A stretch of 64,000 bases of DNA from Erodium maritimum (GCA_963921825.1 OY997596.1:16683001-16747000); one strand, 5' to 3'; counted from the first letter of the stretch, positions 11,447 through 23,345 are shown. Notes: generated from the letters alone by a model not told the origin. Numbers and translations: made by a program.

Positions 11447-11935
11447 GGGTTTACTCCATGTCCTAACCTCGTACTACACTTAATTGTCAAATCCGCACCC
11501 AAGCTTTGGAAAATTGTCAAATAGTAACGAATTTCAAAATTGAATTATTAAAAATCAAAAAGTACTGTTTAAATTGACTTTTTCCGTGAACAGTGAATCA
11601 CGTGCTGCCCACGTGACTCATTTTATAATGGAGCTTGCGCGTGCTGAGGTCACGAAGAGATGAAATTCGAAGCTTGGCCACAAAGAGATGTAGTTCGAAG
11701 AGTTGAGGTGAAGAGATTAGGTCACAAAGAGATGAAGTTAGGCCAAGTTAACATCCGTAGGAAGAACATATTTGAGGGTAAACTCGACTTTTCACTTGTC
11801 CAAGTTAACGTCCGTTTAAAATTAGAAACAATTGGCAATTTCAGTTAATTGACCGTTACTACATGGAATTTCAATTGTACAAGGTTTGGATTTAACAATT
11901 TCTGAAAGTTGGGCGTTAGGACATGGAGTAACCCC
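11447..11935. mobile_element. Mutator-like MITE with 9-bp target duplication (second family)
   Basis: The 489-bp element has inverted ends GGGTTTACTCCATGTCCTAAC and GTTAGGACATGGAGTAACCCC. An exact 9-bp duplication TAAATAATA lies at 11438-11446 and 11936-11944. The inverted similarity continues inward with ATTGTCAAAT- and AATTGAAATT-type segments. The middle contains two GTCACnAAGAGATGAA(A/G)TT copies (about 11650 and 11720). It has no transposase, so it depends on an autonomous Mutator-like partner elsewhere. Confidence 0.85.
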
Positions 11936-12017
11936 TAAATAATATCAATAATATTTTTTGATAATATGAAACTTTGATGCCTGAACGATTTAATAGAGTT
12001 ATTTATGCTGATAACGT

Positions 12018-12219
12018 GTTGTAATTACATTGTAGGATACAAAGATCAAACCAAGAATTACACTATAAAGCTTACTGAAATCTTTGACTCACTGGACATG
12101 AATAAGTAGCGCTAAGAATGATAATGAACAAGTTAAAGTGGTTGTATAAGTGAAGAGCATAAGTGGAAAATGCGTTCCATTTTTTATGTCTCAAAATACA
12201 AATGGTGGCTATATATAGA
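12018..12219 (-). mobile_element. small Copia-type LTR remnant (copy 2), left part
   Basis: This is homologous to 2604-2810: it starts TGTTGTAATTACATTG and ends GGCTATATATAGAAGAAG. The preceding GCTGATAACG looks like a decayed complement of an initiator-Met primer-binding site. The homologous right part resumes at 18413 beyond the LINE, showing that the LINE inserted into it. Confidence 0.5.
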
Positions 12220-12229
12220 AGAAGTTGTC

Positions 12230-14139
12230 TGTAGCGAGTTGTACTGGATTCTCAGAGTGCCTTTCTAAAAGGTAGACTGATTACCGATAATATCATCATT
12301 TCGGGAGAGGTATTACACTCCCTGAAGGCAAGGCGACAAGGAAAAGTGGGGATGATGGCGATGAAGGTGGATATGCATAAAGCATATGATAGGGTGGAGT
12401 GGAGTTATCTGGAGAGAGTGCTGTCAGATATGGGCTTTGATGATCGATGGGTGGGTTTGATAATGGAGTGTGTGCAAACTCCACAGTTGTGGGTGACGAC
12501 AGAAAGCAGGAGACTGGGGGCAATCAAACCGAGTAGGGGCCTCAGACGGGGGACCCTCTTTATCCTTATTTGTTTATTATCTGTGTAGAGGGTCTTTCCA
12601 GACTAATTGATAATTATGAGAGGCGGGGTTTGGTACACGGTTCCAAGGTAGCTGTGATGCTCCATCGATTACCCACTTGTTTTTCGCTGAAGAAGAAGCG
12701 TGCAGATGGAAGGATCTGTTGGGGAAGTATGAACTTGCATCGGGGCAGCAAATTAACCCGCGAAAGTCTTCAGTTTATTTTAGTCCTAACACGGAGGAAG
12801 GGAGAAAGGTGCGGGTTCAGGAGGTGTTGGGGATGAGAAGTGTGGAGGATGTCGGGACCTATCTAGGTATGCCAACCATGGTGGGAAGAAGTAAGTACCG
12901 AACCTTCAAGTACATAAAAGACCGAATTCAGAATAGATTGGGAAGCTGGAACGAATTACTACTGAGCAAAGTCGGTAAGGAGATTCTCCTTAAGGTAGTG
13001 ACTCAGGCGCTACCAGCTTATTTGATGAGCGTTCATTTGTTACCTCAATCTCTTTTACAAGAAATTGAGACAGTTATGAATAGATTCTGGTGGTCTCATG
13101 ATAACATGACATGTAAAGGACTAAAGTCGAGTAAGTGGGGGGATTTATGCATCTATAAGTTGATGGGTGTGCTCAGTTTTAAATGTCTCCGGGATTTTAA
13201 TGTGGCTCTATTGGGTAAGCAGGGCTGGAGACTGATGCATAATTCCGACAGTCTGGTAGCAAAGGTTCTGAAGGCAAAATATTATCCGTTGATTGATTTT
13301 GTGCATGCTGAACTCAGAGGGACAGTAAGCCCGATATGGAGAAGTTTGTTGGCCGGCCAAGAGGTGGTTAGGGGAGGAATTCGAAGGACAGTAGGGGTTG
13401 AAAACTCGGCTATACTGAATAACCCGTGGGTCAATTCTGAGACAGGTTTTATTCAGGTGAGCCGAGAGTAGTGGAGGGCTGGTCAATAGACAAATTGATG
13501 GTGAATGGTCAACGAAAGTGGAATACTGAGCTGATTAGTAGACTTTTTTCTGAGAGGGACACTGAATCCATTTTAGGTGTCCCACTTAGTTTATCAGTGG
13601 AGGAGGATACTTGGTATTGGAAGGGTACTCGGGATGGATTGTATTCTGTCCGTGTGGCTTATAGGGAGATCCAGGCTAGAAGAGGTGCTTGGAGACAGGA
13701 GGAGCGGGATGTTTTTTGGAGATGGATGTGGTCGCTTCCTGTCCCTCCAAAGGTTCATCACCTTATATGGAGAGGAGTTTCTGGGAACTTACCAACTAAC
13801 CAGAATCTCAGGTCTCTATGTGTTCCAGTGCAGGGTGATTGCACTAAATGTGGTGAGGCGGAGAGTGTGGAACACGTTTTCATTGAGTGTTCAGTAGCTC
13901 GGGAATTGTGGGGAAGATTGCTGGGCGTGCAATTGGGCTATCAGTTATCATTCAAGGAGTGGTTGGAGCTTAACTGGGCCTCTAGAAACAAAGATTGTAT
14001 GGCGCAGGTAGTAATGGGATGCTGGGAGTTGTGGAGAGCTCAGAACCTTCGAGTATGGCAAGACAAGAGGGTTTCGGGGGAAGCGTTGTTTCATATGACG
14101 ATGGGAGCATGGAAGGAATGGACGGATGCACAGGGGATC
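12230..14139 (+). pseudogene. L1-type LINE reverse transcriptase ORF2, 5' part (degenerate)
   Basis: The frame opens with [16 protein letters not shown], then [17 protein letters not shown], the typical plant L1 palm region, followed by GLRRG near 12546 with a 1-base frameshift and [13 protein letters not shown]. The usual catalytic FADD reads FAEE (12677-12690). Further on are the LGSWNELLLSKVGKEILLK thumb region, a WW-type block, a second frameshift near 13471, and the zinc-binding reverse-transcriptase-like region (PPKVHHLIWR, CTKCGEAESVEHVFIEC). The N-terminal endonuclease is absent, so the copy is 5'-truncated. LINE ORF2 makes a nicking and reverse-transcribing enzyme, but this copy is dead. 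The frame is cut at AGGTT (14140-14144) by a solo LTR and resumes at 17866. Confidence 0.9.
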
Positions 14140-15326
14140 AGGTTTGTAAGGACCGCTCCTGGTCAACGTTGGTCAATCGGCGGAAAAACTAGAAAAATTT
14201 AAATTTTTTGGACATACACCAAAATTAACCTAAAATTGACCCCGAGGGTCATATCGGACTTAAGTTGACCCTGATATCGACCAAAGTGAGTTCTGGGTGA
14301 CTCAGGGCAACTTTTTGACCAATTCAGGAGAAGTTGACTTTTTGCAGTAAAAGTCAACCGAGCGACATTTTGGTCCGTTCGAGGCCCGTTTTGGATCCAA
14401 AAAGCTTAGCCGTCGTTACAATGGTCTTAGTTGGCCGCTTCCTTGTAGCACGTGAAATTTCGTAATTTCTTGTAAAATGGGCCCGTTCGGGGCCCGAGAC
14501 GGCCGAATTTCGCGAATCTGACTGAAAGATATTTTTCTAAGCAGTGGGACCCACTTGACACTTGTCACACATTTGGTGGTTGGTTTTTAAAATAAAGAAA
14601 AAGAAAGGAGAATGGTAGTTTTGTAAATAAGGGGTGGTTGGTGATAGTTTTGAACAAAACAAAAGGGAATGGCAGAGAGTGGTTCGGCCAAGAGAAAAAA
14701 AGGGGGAAAAGGAGAGAGAAAGAAGCGAGAAGGAGGAAAGGAAAAAGGAAAAGGAAAGTTTTTTTTGGAGATTTCCCGACGATCCGACCGACCGATCGAC
14801 TCAACGACTGCGTATTCGAACTCCCCTCGTCATTCCCTACGGTGAGAACCCATTCTTTTCTCGTTTTAGCACGTTTGAAAATTAGAGTTTGAGTTTAAAG
14901 GAGTCAAATATGGTTGGGTTTTGGTTAGAATTGGTTTAAAGGCGAATGGTTGAGGTTTGAGGTTCGTTAGGAACGTTTTGGGGCGAAAAGGAAAATTTTC
15001 CTTTGGGGCCGTATGGGGCCCACTTTCCCGGGCCTCGGGTTTTTCGTGTTCAGGTGGTTTTGGACGATCCCCGAATCGATAATTCACACCCGGAACGAAT
15101 TATGGAATTAAATTGTGAAAATTGGAAATTTCGGGTTTAGAAACTTTAAACGCGAATTAAATCGCTCGGAAGTTGGAAATTGATTCCGTCGATTGCATTG
15201 GAACCCTTGAATTATTTTAGGATCGTAGAAATGAAAACGGGAATTTTCGGAGCCCCGGAAGGGCGTTTTCCGATCCCGGGCAGATTCGCCGAGCCGGGCG
15301 AATCGGGCCTTTCCGGGCCCGTGGTT

Positions 15327-15371
15327 GACAATGTCGAGTAATTGGGAGGTTTGGGAGTGATCGACATTGTC
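15327..15371 (+). promoter_or_regulatory. conserved LTR stem-loop (copy in L2)
   Basis: GACAATGTCGA (15327-15337) pairs with TCGACATTGTC (15361-15371) across a 23-base loop. The same stem, loop length and loop sequence occur in inverse orientation at 21669-21713 and 23829-23873. Each 11-mer is itself partly palindromic (CGACnnTGTCG-like). The role is unknown. Confidence 0.75.
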
Positions 15372-15588
15372 GGGGTTGCTTTTGGGCGTCAAATTCATTA
15401 AATTTCAGCTTTGCCTGCGAACTTAAAAAGTGTTTCAATTTGTGATCATTCTAGACCGTGTCGCCGACCGTGGAAAGAGGAGGCTAAGCGGGAAATATGA
15501 AGCTTTTCCGGAGAGAGAGCATCGGGTTTGACACGCTTCAAGAGGTAGGGAAAAGTAGCCGGATATCGGCCTTGACTAGGGAAAGTTA

Positions 15589-15850
15589 TCAGTAGAAGTG
15601 CATGTGACACTTGGTGGTGTCGTAGGTTGAGTGAACCTGTCGAATAACAAAAGTGCATGTGACACTTGGTGGTGTCGTAGGTTGAGTGAACCTGTCGAAT
15701 AATAGAATTGCATGTGACACTTGGTAGTGTCGTAGTTTGAGTGAACCTGTCGAATAATAGAATTGCATGTGACACTTGGTAGTGTCGTAGGTTGAGTGAA
15801 CCTGTCGAACAATAGAAATGCATGTGGCACTTGGTGGTGTCGTAGGGTTA
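15589..15850 (+). repeat. about 60-bp tandem repeat in L2
   Basis: Four to five near-identical units contain GCATGTGACACTTGGTGGTG, TCGTAGGTTGAGTGAACCTG and TCGAATAA. The related unit appears once, in inverse orientation, in the copies at 19641-25059 and 49864-53569. The array is therefore an L2-specific amplification of a family segment. Confidence 0.85.
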
Positions 15851-16189
15851 ATGAACTGATTGTGGTTGTGTGTGGCCATGAGTGCCTGTGGGGCGTTAAA
15901 CCTGTATGGTTGTTGACTGACTTGCTGAGTGGTAGCTAGTCATTATGTTATTTTCGCTGGTTGTTGAGTATTCGTGTCATTTGTGTGATTGGCGTGGAGG
16001 TTGGCCCGCCTATCGATTTGCCATCGATAAGGGGTGCCACGGTATGGCCATGAGTGCCTGTGGGGTGTTGAACCTATATGGTTGTTGTCTGACTTGCTGA
16101 GTGGTAGTTAGTCGTGGTGTTAATTTTGCTATTTGCGGAGTATTGTGTGATATTTGGCTGTGATTGTAATTGTTCTGGTGATACCTGGA

Positions 16190-17095
16190 TGAGCTGTGCC
16201 CGAGAGGTGTGTCGTACCTTCCAATGCGCGGTCGGTAAAATGCTGAGGGTTGTGGTTCCCGTTAGGTGCGTCGTACCTTCCGGCACGTGATTGGTAAATT
16301 GCTGAGGCTTGAGTTGTGCCCGAGAGGTATGTCGTACCTTCCAATGCGTGGTCGGTAAAGTGCTGAGGGCTGTGGTTCCCGTCAGGTGCGTCGTACCTTC
16401 CGGCGCGCGATTGGTAAAGTGCTGAGGCTTGATTTATGCCCGTGAGGTGTGTCGTACCTTCTGATGTGCGGTCGGTAAAGTGCTGAGGGATGTGGTTCCC
16501 GTCAGGTGCGTCGTACCTTCCGGCGCGCGATCGGTAAAGTACTGAGGCTTGTGGTTGTGCAGTATGGTGTGCGATCCTTTGTGATCTTGGTTGGTGTGCG
16601 ATCCTTTGTGATCTTGGCTGGTGTGCGATCCTTTGTGATCTTGACCTGGTGTGTGATCCTTTGTGATCTTGGGTGTTGTGTGATCGGTTGGTTTTGTGTG
16701 ACCCTGCGTGATTTTGATTACATTACGTGAACGGGTTATTCAAGGTTTCCCTCACGTGAACGGGTGGTTTGAGGTTTCCCTCACGTGAGTGGGTTGTTTG
16801 AGGTTCCCCCTATGTGATCGGGTAGTTGGGGTATTGATATTATGAGCAATAATGATTTGCTTAGTTGAGAAAATGATCCCCGTTTTGAGGTTTCCCTTAC
16901 GTGATCGGGTAATTGGGGTATTGATATTATGGTGAGTAATAATTTTTTACTTAGTTGAGAATGTGATCCCCGTTTTGAGGTTTCCCTTACGTGATCGGGC
17001 AATTGGGGTGTTGATATGGTGAGCAATAGTGTTTTGCTTAGTCGGGAATATGATCCCCATTCGAGGTTTCCCTTACGTGGGCGAGTATTTGAGGT
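16190..17095 (+). repeat. three successive tandem arrays in L2
   Basis: At 16190-16550 about six units of roughly 60 bases alternate around GGTGnGTCGTACCTTCCnn and CGGTAAAnTGCTGAGG. At 16564-16690 four units of about 28 bases carry GGTGTGCGATCCTTTGTGAT. At 16735-17095 diverged units of roughly 25-110 bases carry GAGGTTTCCCTTACGTGATC and GGGTATTGATAT. The arrays sit in the part of the LTR that differs most between copies. Confidence 0.8.
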
Positions 17096-17865
17096 ATTGA
17101 TATCGTGAGCAGTTGTGACGGTTTGGTATCAGGTTTTGAGGTAGTCGTTGCCTGTTTAGATTGGTAAGTTGTTGATGCTTTACTAGTATGCCATAATCGA
17201 ACGGGCATCCGTGGAGGTGAGCGGAACGCTCATCCCCTTTACTAATTTTCCCGCATGCCTTTGAAGTAGGGACGAGTAGCGAATACTGATTTGGTTGCGG
17301 AAAGTTACAAGTAAATGCACATAGGATCGTGTGCGGGTTGTGCTTTACCTTGTCGGTGTGACTTATGGAATGGTTGTTCGGTCTCTGATTTGGGGTTTAC
17401 ATTACATGTCCGGGCTTTGAGATGGTTGGGAAGTTTTTGACAATTGTATTGCGTGACCGTCAGTCTAATTTGTGTTTTTGGGGTAGTAGTCCTCGGGGTT
17501 GTTGTTGTTGCCGGTGTTCCTGACATTTCTGTTGGTATGCCGTGGTCAATCCGGTATCCGTGGTGGTGAGCGAAGTGCTCACCCCCTGCAGCTTTTCCTG
17601 CAGGTACTGGTCGTGAGGCGGACTAGGAGAACCCTCGAAGCTTGAAGAGCTGGGAGCGGAAGTCCGGGTCTTTGGGTAGTTAGTGACGTACCTTGTAGCT
17701 CGTGTTGTTCATTGTTTTGAACGTATTTTCCGCTGTAAAAATATTGTTTTGATTAACGTAAGTGGCAATTTTAAAAAGGTTTATTAATTTTTTTGAAAAT
17801 CGTTTTACTGTTTCACCGTTCGCGTTCCGGGTTCGGTTTTACCGAATTCGGGGCGTGACAAGGTT

Positions 17866-18382
17866 GGTGGCCGAGTGGGGGGCGGTGACTGAGGTACGAA
17901 GATGGCGCCGACCAGCATCAAATTCAGTTAAGTTAAATACGGACGGGGATGTTTTTGGTGGCTGGGGAGGGGGTGGTGGTTTTCTGTTAAGGAGCTCGGT
18001 GGGAGAAGTATTGGGAGACCGAAGTGTAGTCTATCCGGGTTTAAAAGATCCGAAGGTGATTGAAGCGATGATAGTGCGAGACGCGCTCTAGTGGCTACTG
18101 TAGGAGGAGCGGGAGAATGTGAAGGTAGAATCTGATTGTCTTGGTGTTGTTCTTGCAATTAACTCCACAGAAAAACTGGTTACCCTGTTGGGGATTATTA
18201 TTGAAGATTGTAAGCATCTTCTGAGGGGCTTAGTGGGTTGCATGATTAGTCATATTCGTAGAGAGGCTAATCGGGTAGCTCATACACTAGCTCATTATAG
18301 CCGAGATTGGGTATCTATTTCTTCGGTTCCTGATTGTATGCCAGAACCTATTCCGGGTCTCTTGGCTTTTGATTCAAGTTAA
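17866..18382 (+). pseudogene. LINE RNase H domain, 3' part of the split ORF2
   Basis: After the LTR the frame continues with WRRPASNSVKLNTDGDVF, the start of the plant LINE RNase H domain. It continues through AMIVRDAL, VKVESDCLGVVLAIN and SHIRREANRVAHTLAHYS to a stop at 18380-18382. Two in-frame stops lie near 18090 and 18102. The domain removes RNA from RNA-DNA hybrids in active elements. A poly-A run at 18403-18413 ends the LINE, after which the interrupted small LTR resumes. Confidence 0.9.
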
Positions 18383-18402
18383 ATGAATTTAAACATTCCG
18401 TC

Positions 18403-18413
18403 AAAAAAAAAAA
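18403..18413 (+). other. poly-A tail of the L1-type LINE
   Basis: An eleven-base A run lies 20 bases after the ORF2 stop. The next bases, ATTACAAAGGGTAAAGTAAGG, match the host repeat at 2860-2880, which marks the exact 3' junction. Confidence 0.85.
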
Positions 18414-18480
18414 TTACAAAGGGTAAAGTAAGGCCTTGAACCTTACAAAATTAGGATGGTGGGGCACTAAACTGGAACTG
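18414..18480 (-). mobile_element. small Copia-type LTR remnant (copy 2), right part
   Basis: This is homologous to 2859-2920 (GTAAAGTAAGG, CTTACAAAATTAGGATGGTG, GCACTAAACTGGAAC). It is the right-hand piece of the LTR interrupted by the LINE. Confidence 0.5.
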
Positions 18481-19635
18481 CTCTCAAAATTTCTCATGTT
18501 TATACAATTTTGCAATTTCTATATTCGGTAGAGCGAGTGAGCGCATTGCTAGATTGAGTTGTGTTAGCTTTAAGCGGAGACCGATCTGATTGTCACACGG
18601 TCAGGACGAAACATTTTCTTTCAAGTTATTGTGTTGAGACTGTCACGACACAACTGCTTTGATATGTATGTCAAACCGATAAGTTCACATTATTTTCTAT
18701 TTTCTGTAGTTTGAAAAGAATTGAGTGTTACATTTGGTTAAAATGAGTGTCATATCTAGTCGAATGGAGAAATTCAATGTTACATTTAACAACGGGTTGA
18801 AGACCCACCAATCTACTGGCCCGTCATTAACCAACCCGTTACCAACCTCCCCTCGTAATGTCATTCTTGAACGTTTTCATTGGAATTTTTTTTGTGTTTA
18901 TTAATTTGACTGTGGTCGACTGTTGTAGAATAAATAATTGACTGTTTCTGGTAATGTTGTGACATTTTCTGTTTATAGATTGATGGTGGATTGTTATAAT
19001 AGGTATATATAGGTAATATGCACAATTAGGTGCTGCAATTTGAAATATTTTTTTGATTATGTTTATAATTTATCCGTCGGATAAAATCCATCGGTATATG
19101 AAGATCGACACATGACTTCAGCAACGGACAACATCCGTCGGAAGGGTCTTAATCTTCCGTAACAGAAAGCATCCGTTAGAATGGTTGATAGATTAAGAAA
19201 AAAATATCCGTCGGAAGGGTTGACACCTACACCAATTGATAACATACGTCAGAAAGGTGAAATCCTTCAGCAACGAATAACATACGTCGAAAATGTGAAA
19301 TCCTTCAACAACAGATTCTATCTGTGGCTGAAGGAGTGACCTTGCCGATATACATTTTGGCCCATTGGTCTAAACTTGGGCCACGAGACCTTAACAAAGG
19401 AACTTAGCCAACGAATGCCTCCGTCGGTATGGTATTTGACCGACAGATATGATGGCATAGGCAACAGATACCATCCGTCCGCCAACAATGAATTAATAGT
19501 AGTGCCACACAGACGTCTCATTAAAACTGAAATCACGAGGGTTGTCCTCTTGATTGAACTATGACAAGGCTACTAGGATTTTATTGAAACCCCTCGGTTC
19601 CATGTCTAATACTCCATACTTCTCCCTTTCATTTG
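18481..19635. repeat. intergenic DNA with dispersed ATCCGTCGG-type motifs
   Basis: No gene is recognisable. Between 19070 and 19500 short motifs of the type (A/C)ATCCGTCGGAAGGGT, CATACGTCGAAA and CAGCAACGGAtAACAT recur six or more times at about 40-60-base spacing, with CCGTCCG/CGACGG forms on both strands. Such subterminal motif arrays are typical of CACTA-type DNA transposons, but no CACTA terminus or transposase was found, so I leave the class open. Confidence 0.45.
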
Positions 19636-20288
19636 GGAATTGTCACGCCCCAATTTCAGTAAACCGAACTCGGGACGCGAACATTTAAAATAATAAAACC
19701 ATGAAACCTGTTTTTGGATAAACACTTTAAAATCTCCATGTAATTAATCAAAATAATATTTACAACTTAAAAGTACGTCCCAACACGTGGACAAAAGTAC
19801 GAGGTATCCGTCACTAGACTCAAAAGACTAAACCCGGACTCCGCTCCTAGCTCCACAAGTTTCGAGAGCTCACCTAGTCCGTCCTGTGATCAGTACCTGT
19901 AGGAAAAGCAGCTAGGGGTGAGCGTTCGCTCACCACCACAGATAACAGACTGACTACGGCATAATTAGCAGACAATGCCGGTAACACCCACAATAAACTC
20001 AACTCCGGGGATCACTGTCCCCAACTCAAGTACTCCGATTGACAAACACCCACGTTGACCTTCCTCGAATGACTCAACACTCAAACACGTAAGTAGACCC
20101 GACACAACGATTGACAACCTCTTCCCAAGACTCAAAAGACCATCACGCAACACCCAAGATCACGAAGGATCGCACACCAAACAAGATCACAAAGGATCGC
20201 ACACCAAACAAGATCACAAAGGATCGCATACCAGCTGCTCAGTACCCCATCTCCCACTCATACGAATACGGATCAGGCTAGCCAAAGA

Positions 20289-20590
20289 ATGCTTACAACC
20301 TGTGATACTCAAACTCGGACCAGGCCAGCCAAAGAATGCTTGCAACCTGTTGATGCTCAAAATCGGATCAGGCTTGCCCAAGAATGCTTACAACCTGTTG
20401 ATACTCAAACTGTGTCAGGCCAGCCAAAGAATGCTTGCAACCTGTTGATACTCAAACTGTGTCAGGCCAGCCAAAGAATGCTTGCAACCTGTTGATACTC
20501 AAACTGTGTTAGGCCAACCAAAGAATGCTTGCAACCTGTTGATACTCAAACTTGGTCAGGCCAGCCAAAGAATGCTTGCAACCTACCGGG
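20289..20590 (-). repeat. tandem repeat, about 60-bp units, in L3
   Basis: Five units carry CAGGCCAGCCAAAGAATGCT, TGCAACCTGTTGATACTCAA and ACTnnGT. Related single units occur in L5 (50500-50650) and L6 (56820-56990) with the variants GCCAGCCGGAAAACGCTGCA. This is the same LTR segment amplified to different degrees in each copy. Confidence 0.85.
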
Positions 20591-21668
20591 ATCCGCAACC
20601 ACAATCACAAGCACAATCACAATCACAAGCACAATCACAATCACAAGCAAGTTCAACAACCAGTAACAAGACCAGTTCAACACTCCACAGGCACTCATGA
20701 CCACATAAGACACCGACAGTAAAACACAGACTCAACAACAGTAACTCACGGGCTCAACAACCCCACGGCACTCACGGCCACCCAAGACACACCACTAGTT
20801 ACTCACGGGCTCAACAACTCCACGGCACTCACGGCCACTCAAGACACCAACAACGAAGCAACACGGGTTCAACAACCCAACGGCACTCACGGCCACCCAA
20901 GACACCAATAATAAAGTAACACGGGTTCAACAACCCCACGGGCCCTCATGACCACCCTAGACACCAACGGTAAAGTACGGGTTCACAACCCCACGGGCAC
21001 TCACGGCCACCCAAAACACCAATAATAATACCACGGGCTCTCATGGCCACCCAAGACTCGACAATAATAACACGGGCTCTTATGGCCACCCAAACTCAAT
21101 AATAACAACACGGGCTCTTATGGCCACCCAAGACACCAACAATAATACACGAACAACCTCCGGGCATAACCAATGCCTCCAGCAGTCCTAATATCAACAG
21201 TTTCACAATCAACCTCCGGGCATGGTCATATGCCTCCAGTACTCCTAATCTCGATAAGTTCGCAATCAACCTCCGAGCATGGTCATATGCCTCCAGTAAT
21301 TCTAATAACGCTAAGTTCTCTGCTCCTACGACACTACTAAGTGTCACATGCATTTCTAATATTCGCTACGTTCCCGTATCATGCCTTTCTAATATTCGAT
21401 AAACCTACTTAACCCACGACACCCCGGTGTCACATGCAATTCTACTGTTAACTTTCCCTAGTTAGGGCCGAGATCCGGCTACTTTTCCCTACCTCGTGCG
21501 TGTTCTCCCAAAAGCCAACCAACGAGCTCCGGTGATGATCTCAGTCACTCACCCAGCTTTCCCTTGCCTCGGTCCGTGGCACGATCTAAAAGAACACAAA
21601 TTTAAGGCACTTAACAACCCGCGGGAATAAACTGAAAATCATTAAACTTGATGCCCAAACTTAACCCC

Positions 21669-21713
21669 GACAATGTCGATCACTCCCAAACTTCCCAATT
21701 ACTCGACATTGTC
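21669..21713 (-). promoter_or_regulatory. conserved LTR stem-loop (copy in L3)
   Basis: GACAATGTCGA at 21669-21679 pairs with TCGACATTGTC at 21703-21713, with a 23-base loop containing CCCAAACTTCCCAATTAC. It matches the copies at 15327-15371 and 23829-23873. Confidence 0.75.
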
Positions 21714-22979
21714 GATAAGGGACCCGTAAAGGCCCGATTCGCCCGACATGGCGAATCTGCCCGGGTTTTGTAAATGCCCTTCCGGGGCTCCAAAAATTCC
21801 CGTTTTCGTTTCTACGGTCTTAGAATAATTCAAGGATCCCAATGCACTTGACATAATCGAATTCCGACTTCCGAGTCAATTAATTACCGTTTCAAGTTTC
21901 TAAACCCGATAATTATAACTTTTCCAATTTAATTCCAAATTTCGATTCGGTTAAGGATAAATGGTCCGGGGAACGTTTTAAACCACCCGAGCACGTGGGC
22001 CCCACACGGCCACAATGGAAAATTCCCTTTTTGCCCCAAAACGTTCCTAACGAACCCCAAACCTCAACCATTCATCTTTAAACCAATTCTAACCAAAACC
22101 CAACCATAATCAAACCGTTTAAACTCAAACCCTAAAATTTAAACGTATCAAAACGAAAATCGGTTAGGTGCTCACCGTAGGGAATGACGACGGGATGACG
22201 AATCTTCAATCGTTGAGTCGATCGGTCGGTCGGATCGTCGGGAAATCACCAAAATCTCTCATTCTCTTTCCTTTTCTCTCCTTCCCTTTCTCTCTCTTCT
22301 TTCTCTCTCCATTTCGTATTTTTTTTGCTGAATTGCCGTGTATCACCTCCACATTTCCCTTTTAAATTGATTCAAACACTAACACATGGCAAAAAGACCA
22401 AAATGCCCTTCCTTTCCCTTTTGTCTTTTCTTTAAAGTCAAGGGTAAAGTTGTCCTCCCCTTTTCCTTCCACCACATTCATGACATGTGTCATGTGGGTC
22501 CCACACCTTTTTGAAAAATATCTTCTAGATATTTTTCAGTCAGATTCGCGAAATTCGGTTGTTTCGGGCCCCGAACGGGCACTTTTTCCAAGAAATTACG
22601 AAACTTCACGGGCTACAAGGAAACGGCTCAACTAAGACCGCTGCGACGACGGCTAAGATTTTTGGATCTAAAACGGTCCTCGAATAGACCAAGTCGCTCG
22701 GTTGACTTTTCCAACGAAAAGTCAACTTTTCCCAAATTGATCAGAAAGTTGCCCTGATTCCCCCGGAACTCACTTTGGTCGATATCGGGGTCAAATTAAG
22801 TCCGGTATGACCCTCGGGGTCAAATTTAGGTTCAATTAAGTGACTAACCAAATTTTTTAAATTTTCCTGTTTTTCGTAGATTTGACTGGCGTTGACCGGG
22901 AGTGGTTATTACAGGAATAATAAATTTACTATCTTCGGGGTGTACAGATGCATTACCATCCCTCAAACATGGGCTCAAA

Positions 22980-23345
22980 AACCCCACGGGCACTCATGGC
23001 CACCCAAGACACACCAACAGTAACTCACGGGCTCAACAACCCCACGGGCACTCATGGCCACCCAAGACTCCAACAGTAAAACAGGGGCTCTCAAGGCCAC
23101 CCAAGACACAACCAGTAAAGTACGGGCTCTCATGGCCACCCAAGACACCAACAGTAAAACACGGGCCCTCACGGCCTCCCAAGACACACCAACAGTAACT
23201 CACGGGCTCAACAACCCCACGGGCACTCATGGCCACCCAAGACACACCGACAATGACTCACAGGCTCAACAATCCCACGGGCACTCATGGCCACCCAAGA
23301 CACCAATAGTAAAACACGGGCTCTCATGGCCACCCAAGATACAAC
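22980..23345 (-). repeat. tandem repeat of about 30-60 bases in L3b
   Basis: Units carry CACGGGCTCAACAACCCCAC, GGGCACTCATGGCCACCCAA and GACACACCAACAGTAA. The same unit is present in L3, L5 and L6 in different copy numbers. Open frames seen across it result only from the repetition. Confidence 0.8.

Larger units (their letters stand above)
14145..17860 (+). mobile_element. large solo LTR, copy L2 (inside the LINE)
   Basis: The element is 3716 bp, begins TGTAAGGACCGCTCCTGGTC and ends GGGGCGTGACA, flanked by an exact AGGTT duplication at 14140-14144 and 17861-17865. Insertion into the LINE reading frame proves the ends independently. It holds several tandem arrays (15589-15850, 16190-16550, 16560-16690, 16740-17090), the family stem-loop at 15327-15371, and the palindrome-like GTGAGCGAAGTGCTCAC at 17566-17582. 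No internal retrotransposon domain is present. Solo LTRs form by recombination between the two LTRs of a full element. Confidence 0.9.
19641..22913 (-). mobile_element. large solo LTR, copy L3
   Basis: The element is 3273 bp. Read on the minus strand it begins TGTAATAACCACTCCCGGTC and ends GGGGCGTGACA. The exact 5-bp duplication GGAAT lies at 19636-19640 and 22914-22918. It contains the perfect palindrome GTGAGCGTTCGCTCAC at 19918-19933, a tandem array at 20289-20590, CCACGGGCACTCACGGCCACC-type repeats at 20740-21130, and the family stem-loop at 21669-21713. There is no internal domain and no coding frame. Confidence 0.9.

Noticed and set aside
15446-15879. Repetitive minus-strand open frames across 15.4-15.9 kb
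   Set aside because: They are products of the about 60-bp tandem repeat in L2, not genes.
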